Origin: Procambarus clarkii
Taxonomy: Eukaryota; Arthropoda; Malacostraca; Decapoda; Cambaridae
Assembly (NCBI RefSeq): GCF_040958095.1
Contig: NC_091152.1
Coordinates: forward strand, 19,080,381 to 19,144,380
Direction of reading: 5' to 3'
Length of the DNA stretch: 64,000 bases
Below, in pieces: positions 13,201 to 27,300 of this stretch. Position numbers and translations under genes: made by a program. Below the pieces are notes generated by a model, which saw nothing but the letters and a program-made list of their open reading frames with translations, made no database searches and was not told the DNA's origin. Numbering within the stretch: position 1 is the first letter of the stretch; each line of letters opens with the position of its first letter.

Positions 13201-16200
13201 ACAGCACACTGGACTTGTGATCCTGTGGTCCTGGGTTCGATCCCAGGCGCCAGCGAGAAACAATGGGCAGAGTTTCTTTCACCCTATGCCCCTGTTACCT
13301 AGCAGTAAAATAGGTACCTGGGTGTTAGTCAGCTGTCACGGGCTGCTTCCTGGGGGTGGAGGCCTGGTCGAGGACCGGGCCGCGGGGACACTAAAGCCCC
13401 GAAATCATCTCGAGATAACCTCAAGTTCATTAATCAGTGTTCCTTTTTATTGTACAGGTCCTTGTTAAATACCGAGGAAATGTGGATGATGGCGAGCCAG
13501 AAGAAGTTAAAGAGGAGAAAGTGATGCAGGATAAGAAGGAAGACGTCCATGAAGCCGATGAGACTGAAGTAGTGAAGTGTTCTCCATCCCCATCATTCTG
13601 TGATCAAATCAAGTACTACGATGCAGAGTTTCTATCGGAAGATGTAAGATATGACTTACGGAACCCTGGTAACCAAGCATGATTGGGGGTGAACCAGTGC
13701 TTTGTCTGCGTGATAAAGCAAGCGAGTGTGAGAGGGGTGGAACAAGTATGCTTGGGGTGTGTCAAGCAGGCAAGTGTGTGTGTGTGTGTGTACTCGCCTA
13801 TTTGTACTCGCCTATTTGTGCTTGCGGGGGTTGAGCTTTAGCTCTTTGGTCCCGCCTCTCAACTGTCAATCAACTGGTGTACAGGTTCCTGAGCCTACTG
13901 GACTCTATCATATCTACATTTGAAACTGTGTATGGAGTCAGCCTCCACCACATCACAGTGTGTGTGTGTGTGTGTGTGTGTTTTGAATCGGGGAACGAGC
14001 AAGTGTTGGCAGAGTGAATGAGGCAAGCGAGTGAAAGGGTTAAAGAATCAGTATCATATTGTGCAGCACCAAGATACAAAACTATTTTCTATGTCATTAT
14101 ACAAGCATTAGCATAGAAATGGCTCAGTTTGTGAATAGATCTTGATAATGAGGCATCACTAATTACTTTGTGGAATTGGTCTTGTAAGAAAAAGTGTGAT
14201 TTATGATGAATATTTTATTTAAAAACTGCATTTGTGAAGAGTTTAAAACATAGCATTTGTATTGCATACATTCATAACACGACCCGATCATTCGCACGGT
14301 CGGTTTCAGCCTTGTCTCGCAGAATACCAGACTGCTGGTGCTGGGTATACTTCCTCTTGCGCACACAAAGGCTATGCATCAAGGAAATATTTTTGCAATT
14401 GCATTGCTTCACACAATCTTTTTGTATTTGCAGGACTACAGCTCATTTCAATGTTCACTAGTCAACCAGTGTGGCTTATAAAAGTTCACTTAGTCTTGAT
14501 CCAGCCCCAAGTTTGAGTATTGAGATGCCACTGTATTACAAATATCATTTCTATATTAATTTTCAGATAAATCTGCATATTTAGATAATACATTTTCTTT
14601 TTATGGTGGGGAGCCCCTTGTGGCTCTCTGAAGATATACACTGAGATGGTACCATCTACTAGGTTGCATCAGCTGGGGAGTTCTATAGGCCGACCAGGGA
14701 CCAGTGCCAGAACCTCGCTCTTCTCCCCTCAGAGGTGCAGGAAGTAGTGATATGTGCAACCTTACTAGGGAAGGCAACCAGAAAGTAAAGAGTAAAAACA
14801 AACTACTACAGGATTCAAGACTGAAGCCTCAAAGCGTGCCTGAAGAACTTTCTGCTATGAAAACAAACGATCGTATTCTCTCGGAATTAGTGCGAACGCG
14901 TTTGCCTCATTTTCTCCATTCGTTTGTAAGGAAAGGGGAGATTGCTCACTGCCTGTTTGGGTCTAAGCAGCCAGTTCTATAGCTGATGTATACTGGGTCC
15001 CCTTTCATCTGTGCTGGCTCTGGTGTTCTGCATGTTCAGCTAAGTGGTGTGGTATCTGCCATTGATGGCATTTCCTGTACACTGGCTATTAAAACTATAG
15101 CTTGAGCTCAGTTTTAAGAGTGCTTGGAGCTACATTTTCTCAGGTTCCTTTTTTTGTGTGCTCCCCAGAGGTGCCCTTGCATCACCACTTATCTTCTCTG
15201 AAGTGTTCGAGAGTTGCTCCTTAGAGGTCCTCGCTTGTGGTGGCACTCGCCCAGGGTGAGTCGGGAGCCTTGGGGGCCAGTTGTTTTAAACCAGATCGGG
15301 TACGACTATGTGTATAAATGAATTCCAAACACAGAGGTAAACAACAAGTACTGAATCGAATTTTTTGGAGAAAGTGAGTACGAGTACCGAAAAATACGAG
15401 AACAGGGGCATACGAGAACCGAGGTTCCACTGTACTGTGCTTCTTGAACCTGCTCTCGCTTTGTTAGTTTGTGGGTTGCTCGTTGTCCATACTACTTGGC
15501 AACGATAATTCCTTCTGCCCCTTGCCCCCATGCTGCTGGTGGATCAATGTCAACTTTGGCCATGAGTTTTGTGGGGTTTGCCCTCCCTATATGGCTCTTC
15601 TTTTGGACCCTTAGTGATGAGTTTGGGGCTTGCCAGGCAGCGACCACTTCGCATGTTCATTTTCCTAGGTTACAGCAGTTTAGTTTGTGTGTCAGATTAG
15701 TTGACCTGGAGCTACAGCTCATTTCCAGTTGGTGTTTAGGAACCTAGAACTGGAGAGGTTTGTGCATCCCACCTTGGCTACATTTGCACTTTTCCTTTCC
15801 CCTCTTCCTCATCCCTACTTCTGGCCCTGAAGTGTCCGAGGGTTTCTGGGTCGGTTCAGGGTTTAGCTCAGAACGTGGCTCGGATAGCTCTGCGGGTTTC
15901 AGCTTGAGAATTGGGATTGGAGGCAGTTGAGCTAGCTGGTCCTGCTGAGGCTTCTGGGTCTCTTTTCAGCTAGCCTCTCCCTTGAACTCTACTTTTCTAT
16001 CTCAGGAAGTGCATGCAGATGGTGGCTCTGCCCCAGGGCCTTTGACTACTTCCAGGGTTTTGGGCAAAATCGGATATGAGCCCTCGGGTCTTGTTCGACT
16101 GTGTGGTTCCTGGTTCCCTTGAAGGAGGGGTCTTCTTTTGCAGGGGAAGGGGGGGGGGGGTTCTTGTCCTCCCTCCCTATATAATTATGATTTGGGGTGT

Positions 16201-19200
16201 GGTTTTCCCAGGGTTCAGTTGTGTGCACTTTTGGGCCCCATCAGGATCATCCTTCAGTTTCCTTCCTCTCTGAGTCCCTCCTGTGGTGGCTCAGGAAGCA
16301 CTCCTGATGTACCTACTGAGAGAGCCAGACTATTCCTCATTGATGGACACTGCCTCTTTTGAGTTTGGGCCTTTCTTTTGCATCCCAATGACTGCCTGTT
16401 TGCTCCTGCTCTTTTTTGGGATGTGGGTCTACGGCAACTCTACCCAGGTTCCTTCTCGACTCTTGCTGAGGAGAAGGCTGTCCTCATCAACAACCTCGAT
16501 GTCAATGAGGTTGTCCTCAAGGACATCGACAATGTCCTTGAATTCATTGTCGATTGAAAGCTGTTTTTGTTTCTCTAGCCTCTCCTTAGGCAAGGTTTTT
16601 GTTATTTTGGCTTTGGTGGGTGTTGTGTTCATAGCAGCTGGTTCCTTCTCTGGTGAAGAACTAGTCGGTTGGCTTCCAAAGGGGTCCTTTAGTGTGGTTG
16701 GTTCAGTCAGGGGTGCATCATGTACCGAGTATGGTGGTGGCTCTCCGCCTCTACCTTTGTGCCACCGATTCTGCTTCAGTGGACGCCTTATGGGTTAAAC
16801 CTGTTTCTTTGGCCCCTTGTCCGAGGCTCATATTTCCCAGGTCATTCGCAGTGTTCAGTCTAACCAGCCTGTGGTTTACCCTTGTGCCTATGTCAAGAAG
16901 TTTGCCACTTTTTCAGCTGTGTTTGCGAATGTGTCCCAAGCTTATAATCGGGTGCATGAATGTCGGAGGTTAAACAAGGGTTTTGGCAGCCCGGTATTTG
17001 GTGAAGTTTCTGGACTTCAGCACCCTTGTGTGGCTTTGGATCGTGTCTCGGCTGGGGGTCACGTCTTCGTCGTGACTCCTACGGTGCTCCCTCCTCACTG
17101 CTGATTTCCCATGTACTTGCCAAGTTGTACTTGCAGGGGTTAAGCTGCGGCTCTGTGGTCCCAAAAGTGTTTGTTCTTCTCTATGGGTAGTTTGCTTCAC
17201 GGAGCCACAAGGGGCATTTCCCCAGAAAAACGTCATCAAATGTAATGAAATGCCAATTTCTGGGTGACCCCAGTGACTCCCTGATCCCCCCCTCCCTATC
17301 TTTTAGGTCGTCTAAAAGGTCGTCTGGTGGATGTTTACATCTGCTCTAAAACTGGCAGGTGGTGAGCTATCGTCCCCTTCCCCCTTCCCCCCACATGAGT
17401 GGGGGAGGTGGGTTCAACAAGCTCGCATTGGTTTTGAGACGATTCAATACTTTGTTTACATAGTTGAGGGAGTACTTTAAGCAGGTTTTGAGGTTTCGGT
17501 CTCTCTTTGGAATCTAGCAATAGTTTTCGACTGACTTTTTGGTTCCCTTTCCCAATGAGGTGGCAAATAAGTGTGTGCTCCTTGCTCCTCTTTGAGGAAG
17601 GGCCAGATTCTGGCGCTGGTTTCCGGTAGGCCTATAGGACTACACAGCTGATGCATTCTAGTAGATAGTACCAACTCGGCGTATGGCTTCGGGAAGCCAC
17701 CGAGGCTCGCCCAGAAATTGACGTTTCATTACATTCAATGCCGGTTTTTTATGTAAGCGCTAAGGGAAAACTATTGCCTATTGGATACATCTTGAATAAT
17801 TTCATGAATGGTAACGTGCCGTTTTCAGTTGACTTTCGTAGAGAGATCTTAAGTCGTGTAAGATTTTTCAGATGCCGGATGTGATAACCTGTAATGGTGT
17901 ACCCATGGAGTCCGAGAAGTACGTGTATGACATCTTCTACTCCGTCACAGATATGGACTGGACAGATTATATTTGTAAGTAAGTATATTTTCTCCTTGGT
18001 AAGAGGAACTTTACAGTTATGCTTGTAGTTGTTGTGTATCATATGTTACTGTTTAATAAACAGTTTCATGAGTGCCAGTTTGACTTGAGAGACACAGCTG
18101 TGTTCATAAAATGAAGCTTTAAGACACAAGATTCAATTGAGAAAACAAATAATCATGACTTGACCAGACTTGTTACTGTACAAACATTCTTGCCTAAATT
18201 TGATGAGTTTTTTTCTAGAGAATATTCTATACTATAATTCATTTATTTTAAATTACTTTTTGTATGAGCTAAAGAATAGATGCATTTTATATTTCTTAAA
18301 ATCTGTTGCCGTTAATCTTTGATGGTATTAATGCAAATTTCAGAGCTAATTATGTAGAGAAAAGAGAAAATTTTAGAGAAAATGAGATCAAATTTCAGAG
18401 CTAATTATATAGAGAAAAGAGAGAAAATTTTAGAGAAAATGAGATCAAATTTCAGAGCTAATTATATAGAGAAAAGAGAGAAAATTTTAGAGAAAATGAG
18501 ATCAAATTTCAGAGCTAATTATATAGAGAAAAGAGAGAAAATTTTAGAGAAAATGAGATCAAATTTCAGAGCCAATTATGTATCGGTTGTAGAGAAAAAC
18601 CTGCTACTTTTGCCATGTTTTATTATATTTGTCCTATTGATTTATTTTATGTAGGTTTTGCTTTGAGATCATTTGAATGACCACTTTGTGGACTTGAGGG
18701 ATTATGCGCAGCCGTGTAAGATCATGGTGGACCACTTTTGGAACCAATTTTATATTTTTTGAAAGGTTATCTTGCATAGTCACGGCTCCAAAAGTTCCTT
18801 CATGGAGTACATTTCCACCTGGACAGATTTCTATTGGCCACCACCTGTAATATCCAAAGTTCTGTATCATCTGAAATATACTTTCTTGTGCCATTTTATG
18901 ATTATAACAATTATAAGATTATAATTGTTATAATCATAAAATGGGCTTATAACAATTGGTGGCTCCTCAGGGCTTGATATCTGGCAAGTTCCACCCAATT
19001 CACTTCATGACAGGTTCTTGCAAGTCGTAGTAGTCCAACTGAGGACTGACCAGAGGCAAAAATTTTTCCCCCTTAAAAAGCCGCAACAGGCAGGGGATCG
19101 TAGATCAGCCTAACCAAGAAAAGGCCAACAGAAAAGTGGGTGAACCTAAAACATACAAACAGCAAGTGAACAAAGCATAGAAAATGGAACCCGTGAAGCC

Positions 19201-21334
19201 AGGAGAGTCATGAACAAGGCTACTGCAATCCACCGACCTTGACACCTTGGTGAATACGAGTCGGGCATCGTGCTGCCTGGCTCTTGCGTCTTTGATGATC
19301 GCTGTTACGCTCCTCTTCCCTCCCCCAGCACCCTTCAAGTCTTTTTCAGTAAAGTGTTGGCCATCCTGGGCCCACTCTGTCCTGTGGGTGGCATTTGCTT
19401 GTATAATTGTGATTTATTTTGGTGTTTGCTTCACATTGAGTATGTCCTCGTGCCTCGCTTCTTGCTTGAACTGTTCGCTGTTCGCTAGAACTTCATTCGT
19501 TTAGTGATCATGTCTTGGTGTTTGCTGGTGTTTGCTGGTGTTTCCCCCTGTCTAGTCAGTGTTACTTACTCTGGAGGATTTAGGAGGCTGTATTCACCTA
19601 GTTGTATTCGCCTAGTTGTGTTTGCGGGGGTTGAGCTCTTCTCTTTTGGCCCCGCCTCTCAACTGTTTACTAACTACTTTTTTTTGTTTATATTAGAGAG
19701 GCTGTATATTAGCGGCTGGGGCAAGCTTCCAGTTGGAAGGTGCATTGCACTTAGCAGTGTATGGATCTTTGACTCCTCTTTGAGGTTGTGGACGGGGTAG
19801 TCTGGGTTTTCGTTTAAGTATCACTCTGGTTATTGGTATGCTCGTTATGCAGTGGGCTGCGCGCACCCTTGACAGCAGCATTAGCCCTATGCTGTTATGG
19901 TGTCTGTAATATTCAGTGAGTGACACCTGTACTTGGAGTTCCTGCTTGGTCTACCTTTGGGACTAGGCAAGCCCCTTGCAGGTTTACAACCAGCCCTTTG
20001 ATTGTCTTCACAGGGTGAGTGTTTAACCTGTACTGCACTTGGAGATGCACTTGCTTGATAGGTGGTGCTCACCAAGAAAACTTACTTGTAGGTATACCGA
20101 GCAATTCAAAACTCGTCAGGTACAAGGGGGCTCGCATCCTGTTCCTTAAGCCTTCAGTAAACAGATGACACCTTGAAAAAATTGTCTGCATCTCTCCTGG
20201 TTGTGAGAGCCTCGGTACCCAGTGAACAACTAAAGGTAGCGCATGCAGCAAGGAGCTCTAGGCACCCTCGTGCAGCTTGGGGGCCATAGCACCATTTAAT
20301 AATAAATAAAATTAGTAACTCCGATTTTATGGGGAAAATAGTGTCCTGGATGATCCTGACTGTGATAGATTATGTTTAAGGTTTAAATATCGGTGAATAA
20401 TAATAATGCTAGATATGATGTTCACAGCACGACGCAAACGGCCACATTCGACCAGTGTTTCGTGCCCTTGCGCATCATGAAACGACCTCGTGCACCTTTA
20501 GAAAATAAACTTTTGGAAAACTATTCATATTCGGTAATTAGGGACCAGGATTCTGATGATAGCAGCATTGTACCTAGAGTTAGGGTTGTGCATATTATAT
20601 TTGAGGCATTATGCCATGTCAGGTGATGCCTGCTGACTAGCGTATTGATGCTATGTTGGGTTTGTGCTCGCCAGGTCAGCTTAGTGGCTCATTTTGTAGA
20701 GTTATACTGTATATATAACTTGTTTACATAGTGTAACAGCAAAAACAGTGTTCAAAGCATATAGTGTTTGAACTTGTATTAATGACAATAATATGTATAT
20801 AATGTAGCAATATTATACACATTGAGACGTAATAATATTTACAACCCAATGCATCATTGCACTTTGAAAAACCATGGTAAAAACATTTAAAATACAAAAG
20901 TACGGTATATTTAATGTGTGCTGTTAGAACTTCATGCAAACAGCGAGTGGTTATCTTGAGGTCATCTTGAGATGATTTCGGAGCTTTTTAGTGTCCCCGC
21001 GGCCCGGTCCTCGACCAGGCCTCCACCCCCAGGAAGCAGCCTGTGACAGCTGACTAACACCCAGGTACCTATTTTACTGCTAGGTAACAGGGGCATAGGG
21101 TGAAAGAAACTCTGCCCATTGTTTCTCGCTGGTGCCTGGGATCAAACCCAGGACCACAGGATCACAAGTCCAGCGTGCTGTCCGCTCGGCTGACCGGCTC
21201 CCCTAGCACGAAGCCTGATAACCGGTTATGAGATTACAGTATTATACTTGCCAGAAATTGATAGTGGTTTGTAATGCTGTTATACTTGCCAGAAATTGAT
21301 AGTGGTTTGTAATGGTACATGAAAGAGTGAACGA

Positions 21335-21366
<32 letters not shown>

Positions 21367-24300
21367 ACAAGCTTGCCTATTGTGTGTGCAGGATCAAGCT
21401 CTAGCTCTTGGACTTTGCTTTTCCAGCCGTTGGTTATCTAATGCAATGACTCCTGCCCAATTTCTCTATCGTGCCTGCTTTTAAAGTTATGAATGGAGAT
21501 AGCCTCTGTAACCTGCTCCTTTACGTCATTCCATCTACTCGTTATCCTTACGCTGAAAGAAAACTTTCTAGCATCTCTGAGACACAACTGAATCTCAAGC
21601 TTCCGTCCGTGCCCACCTTGTCGATCCCTTTGCGTATTTTATACGACTGTATCATGTCTCTTGGGGGGGGGAACTGACTCTTGGGATTTTATTATTTATT
21701 TTAATTACAAATAATTAATTTATTTATATTTTAATTATAGTTAATTTGTTAAATAATTTATTTCGATAACGGACTGTACGAAATTAAAGTATACTGTACA
21801 GGTCTATTTTAATTTTTCCCACAAGTAGTTTCCTACACAAGTTGGGGGGGTTTATTAATAATATAGCCTATCAATCTAAATTATCGATTGGTCAAAATTC
21901 ACTTCTAAGTTAATAGATGTTAGACTACAATGATTAATAAATTTATTTAAATCCTTATCTGTGTCTCTCTCTCTGTGTCTCTCTCTTCTGTGTCTCTCTC
22001 TTCTCTGTGTCTCTCTCTCTCTTCTCTCTCTCTCTCTCTCTCTCTCATCTGTGTCTCTCTCTCTCTCTCTCTCTCATCTGTGTCTCTCTCTCTCTCATCT
22101 GTGTCTCTCTTTCTGTGTGTCTCTCGTCTGTGTCTCATATTTATCACAACTGCATTTTAAAGTTCATATTTTTCCAAGAAGATATCTGGTGCAGAGTGTC
22201 GTACCAAGACAATATAAAGATACCTCCCCATGATTTCTTTAATACAGCTGGATCATATTTAATTTAATTCTGAATTAAAATGTACAATATAAATACTGTT
22301 TATATTATTAGCTAAACCAATTTCCAGTGTTCAGAAATATGTTGCCGACTCTAGTGATGATGATGATCGTAATATAGAAGATGATGACGACGATGAAAAC
22401 GATGAGGACAACTGGAGGAATGACTACCCAGAGGAAGAAGATAGCTCCAATGAGTGAGTTAAACTATTATGGAGTCCTGTTAAAATAGATTATGCGCTAT
22501 TCTGTTTGCAATCGATTCATAAACTAAATTTGTTGGTTATATATAGAGATGAATCGGCCTTACTAACCATCTTGTTTGTGCATTATTTCTCTTCGTACAT
22601 AATAAATACAGCGTGAGATACTGGGAATGATAAAAGCTGATTATACAGTCATTTCAGTTCGGCACGCTGAGCAGGCACAATTTTTTACCGTGATCTCGAG
22701 TGCAGAATATTTTATTTATCTAGAGAGCTTGCATTTAAGGTTCCCATATGTACTTCCTGAAAAATTACTAGTCTTAGGTGGTAAACTAGCCAATTTTATT
22801 AAGTTAAAAAGTTAACTTTTAATTCTCGGCCCAACATGCCACTATCTAGGGAGCCGGTCGGCCGAGCGGACAGAACACTGGACTTGTGATCCTGTGGTCC
22901 CGGGTTCGATCCCGGGCGCCGGCGAGAAACAATGGGCAGAGTTTCTTTCACCCTATGCCCCTGTTACCTAGCAGTAAAATAGGTACCTGGGTGTTAGTCA
23001 GCTGTCACGGGCTGCTTCCTAGGGGTGGAGGCCTGGTAGAGGACCGGGCCGCGGGGACACTAAAGCCCCGAAATCATCTCGAGATAACCTCAAGATAACC
23101 TAAATACTTGCACAAACATTTAAAGATAAATATAATTATATACTGGATTAAAATATATCGTGTGTATGCCATTATAATTTTCTATGTTTCTTATTTCAGA
23201 GATGATGATGATGGCTGCCTGGATAAGCAGTTTCGTAGATTACAAGCACGAGATTGTAAGTACAGAGCATTTTACACTAGTATACAGAAAGCCCTTAAAT
23301 TGGGCTAGTTCTATTTGGGCTAGTATTATAAGTAACCAAACAGCTCTTTCTGGGAAGCACCTTTGGAAGCTTCCATGAGCATGGCCAATAGTATACAAGG
23401 TCTCCCAACCTGTACCAGGCCTGACACTTGCATACACCAGCCTGAAGCCACAATCCAAATCTGGCACCCCCCCCTCCCCCCCTCCCTCACAGACCAACCA
23501 CTTCTCTTTTAAAAGCAGTGAAGTTATGAAACGAGGAAAACGATAGGCGGCAATGGGTGGACAACCTCTGCTACAATTCGCTTGATGTCTGCCAAAAGGC
23601 AACCTACGTCATCGGCAGCATTGTGTGGCACTTGTCTTGCTAACAAACCATACAGAAGGATCTCTGATTCCAGAGGAAAGAATGGACCAAGCATTGCCGA
23701 AACTGGAAGCTACCATGGAGCTACCCAGAAATGAACATTTCATCATATTCGATGTTTTATTTCCATTCTAGACTGCAGCTCTTGATGACTTTTCTGAGCT
23801 TACTCTTAATCTTGCCTCTCTTGGAAGAGAGAAAAATAGTGGGTTCTCTCATTCTTCATTCAACAAGCTTCATTACAATAAATTCCAGGATGGTCTAAAG
23901 AGTTTGTGATTTCTGAGCGTAGGAGCTTGTGGCTTAAACCCGCTCATCCTTCTGAGGTTTTTAGGCCATATTTACAGCAACCTGTATAGTGCGTAGGCGG
24001 CTAACTGTGTTACATCTTCATATCTTTCCTGGCAGAATTTTCCCCTCCCTTCTCTCTTGTCACCCAGGCTTCCCACATTGAATCCTCCAAACCTTGAGTA
24101 TCATACCAGGCTCTTGTTGAATTATGGCTGCCTGCCATAGACAATAACCAAAATCAGACCCCCCCCTCCTCTTCCCCCATCTCAATAGACGGAGCCGGTC
24201 GGCCGAGCGGACAGAACACTGGACTTGTGATCCTGTGGTTCTGGGTTCGATCCCAGGCACCGGCGAGAAAAAATGGGCAGAGTTTCTTTCACCCTATGCC

Positions 24301-27300
24301 CCTGTTACCTAGCAGTAAAATAGGTACCTGGGTGTTAGTCAGCTGTCATGGGCTACTTCCTGGGGGTAAAGGGCTGGTCGAGGACCGGGCCGCGGGGACA
24401 CTAAAAAAAAAAAAAAAAAAGCCCCGAAATCATCTCAAGATAACCTCAAGATAAGATAGTCTCCACTATGAAATTATCCCATTTGGCCTGTTTGCAGTCG
24501 GCTAGGATCCTTCCTTGTGGTGGATGCCTTTGTCTTTAGTGTCCAGCACAGAGCGTGGTTTTGCCCCGAGGTCTTGTTCCTTGGTGGGGCCTCCTGGTTG
24601 GGGAAGAGCTTGAGGATGGTCTGTAAGTGCCCTTCAACTCTGTTTAGTCTCTATTGATTTTTCACTTTGGGTGGAAGATCTTGTGTTTCCTCCATCAGTG
24701 TTTGAATTGGATTCTTAGCTGTTACTCCCCATGTGCATTTAAAGATTGTGTACACACACAAATCACAATAGCATTATATATCAAATCTTCATTTGAATGA
24801 ATTTCAATCCGTGAACCCTCATAACAGCACTTGTGGATTTGTTCATTTATAGATTGTTTTATCCCTCAAAGGCATTTTAATTGGTGATGGTTTTCGACTC
24901 CATCTTTCACTCTCGTCAGCATGGGTTGATTCGTTTAAATTCCTCCTCCAGGATCAGGACCTTGCTTCCTTGATGGATCCGGCATCCTTGAATTTGGGTC
25001 TGTTTACAGCCTATGGGTTACATTAGGAAAGTTGTTTATGCTCTCTGGGGTCCAGGCTGTGCAGGGTCACCTAACTCGTCTGTGGCTGGCTGCTGTTTTG
25101 CATGTCTGGGAAGTAGTAGAGCTGTTTCTCTGAACAGCCAAGTGGCGGCCTGGATGTTTAGGCTTTGGTGCCATGGGTTGTAACCCTGTTGCCTGCAGTT
25201 CAGGCTTCAGAGGAGATTCTGAAGTTGTTCGCTCCTCTCCTTTGGAATGCAGTTGAGGATATATTTTCAGCAACTTTGGTATGCCAGCTCTATTAGCTCA
25301 TGCCTTAGATTTGCCTTGGTCTCTCTCCCTTTTGTCCACCATCCCTATTTTTGACCAGTTTTGTTTCCTGAGGCAGCTGTTGCATCAGTTATGTCTACCA
25401 CTGTTGACACCATTGGAAGGCTGTTGCCTTCCAGCTCCTTGGTCATTGTTTTTCAGAGTGAGGTCTGTCCCTGCTGCTCTGGTCTGGTCTTCTAGCATTT
25501 GGGCATTACCTTAATTGTTGGCTTGGGTAGGCTTCAGAAGGTGTTGTATTTTCAGACCATAGAATTTCCTTGAGCATTTGCAGTTCTCTTTGGTGCCATC
25601 TTCATGTCATCTTTAGTATTCCACTCTAGAGAGCACTAGCGTCTTGAAGAGTATCATCATCGATATAGCATCTCTAGTGTGAAAAGTTCTTGTTATCCAA
25701 CATGTCATTTTCTTGCAGTTGTGACGGCTACTTTATTGTGTTCTTTAAGGGTAAGGTCTTCCGACATGAGTACACCCAAATCCTTTACATTGCCTTTTCG
25801 TTCTACGTTATGATTTGACGAAGTTTTGTATATGGTTTCCGTTTTTATATTTTAATTTTTTCATAACACATGAGCTGGAACTTCGCTAAACACCATATTA
25901 TTTTTCTGTTACCCCAAGACCTGATTTACATCTTATTGGAGGTTTACAGTGTCCTTATGTTCTACTCTCATAAAAATCCTAGTGTCATCTGCAAAGAAAG
26001 ACAAGGACACAATCTATAATACTATATCTATGTCTAAATATGAGGATGAGAATCAGTACTGGAGCAAGAGCACAGTACCCTGAGGGACTGAGTTCAAGGT
26101 TGATGGTCTGGATTTTATTTTGTTGACTATTACACATTGGGTTCTGTTAGTCAGGAAGTTGTAGATCCATCTGCCTATTTTTCAGGTAATTCTATTGAAC
26201 ATACCTGTGTGCAATAACACCATGGTCACATTTGTCGAAGGCTTTTACAAAATCAGCATTTTGCTTGCTTCCGTGGTATCTAAGGCCATGTCATAGTACT
26301 CTCCTATTTGTGCTTGCGGGGATTGAGCTCTGGCTCTTTTTGTCCCGCCTCTCAACCATCAATCAACTGGTGTACAGGTTCCCGAGCCTATTGGGCTCTA
26401 TCATATCTACACTTGAAACTGTGTATGGAGTCGGCCTCCACCAAATCACTTCCTAATGCATTCCATTTGTCAGCCACTCTGACACTAAAAAAAATTCTTT
26501 CTAATATCTCTGTGGCTCATTTGGGCGCTCAGTTTCCACCTGTGTCCCCTAGTGCATGTTTCCCCTTGTGTTAAATAGCCTGTCTTTATCTACCCTGTCA
26601 ATTCCTGAGAATCTTGTATGTGGTGATCATGTACCCCCTAACCCCTAAATAGTCTTCCAGCGACGTGAGGTTTAATTCTCGTAGGGTCTCCTCATAAGTC
26701 ATATCTCTCGGCCCGGGTACTAGTCTGGTGGCAAACCTTTGAACCTTTTCCAGTTTGGTCTTATGCTTGACTAGATATGGACTCCATGCTGGGGCTGCAT
26801 ACTCCAGGATTGGTCTGACATAAGTGGTATACAAAGTTTTGAATGATTCCTTACACAAGTTTCTAAATGCTGTTCTTATGTTGGCCATCCTGGCATATGC
26901 CGCTGATGCTATCCTCTTGATATGGGCGTCAGGGGACAGGTCTGGCATGATGATAACCCCCAAGTCTTTCTCTCTCTGACTCTAAGAATTTCGTCTCTCA
27001 AACAATACCTTGTATCTGGCCTCCTGCTCCCTACACCTATCTTCATTACATTACATTTGCTTGGGTTAAACTAACAACCATTTGTTCAACCATTCCTTCA
27101 GTTTGTCTAGGTCTTCTTGAAGCCTCAAGCAGTCCTCCTGTCTTAATCCTTCTCATAATTTTGGCGTCGTCAGCAAACATTGAGAGGAATGAGTCTATAC
27201 CCTCTGGGAGATCGTTTACGTATACAGTATCAGAAACAGGATAGGACCGAGTACAGAGCCCTGTGGGACTCCACTGGTGACTTCATGCCAATCTGAGGTC

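Noticed and set aside
18382-18654. 90-codon ORF over the 57-bp tandem repeat
   Set aside because: It is a by-product of a repeat length divisible by three in an intron.
20393-20626. Plus-strand ORF with KRPRAPLENKLLENYSYSVI as a possible extra SLC7A6OS exon
   Set aside because: Exons 4 and 5 join in phase without it (T plus CT gives Ser), it lacks bounding splice sites in the right phase, and it does not resemble the family.
21947-22267. Ser/Leu and Arg/Glu ORFs
   Set aside because: They are translations of a (TC)n microsatellite.
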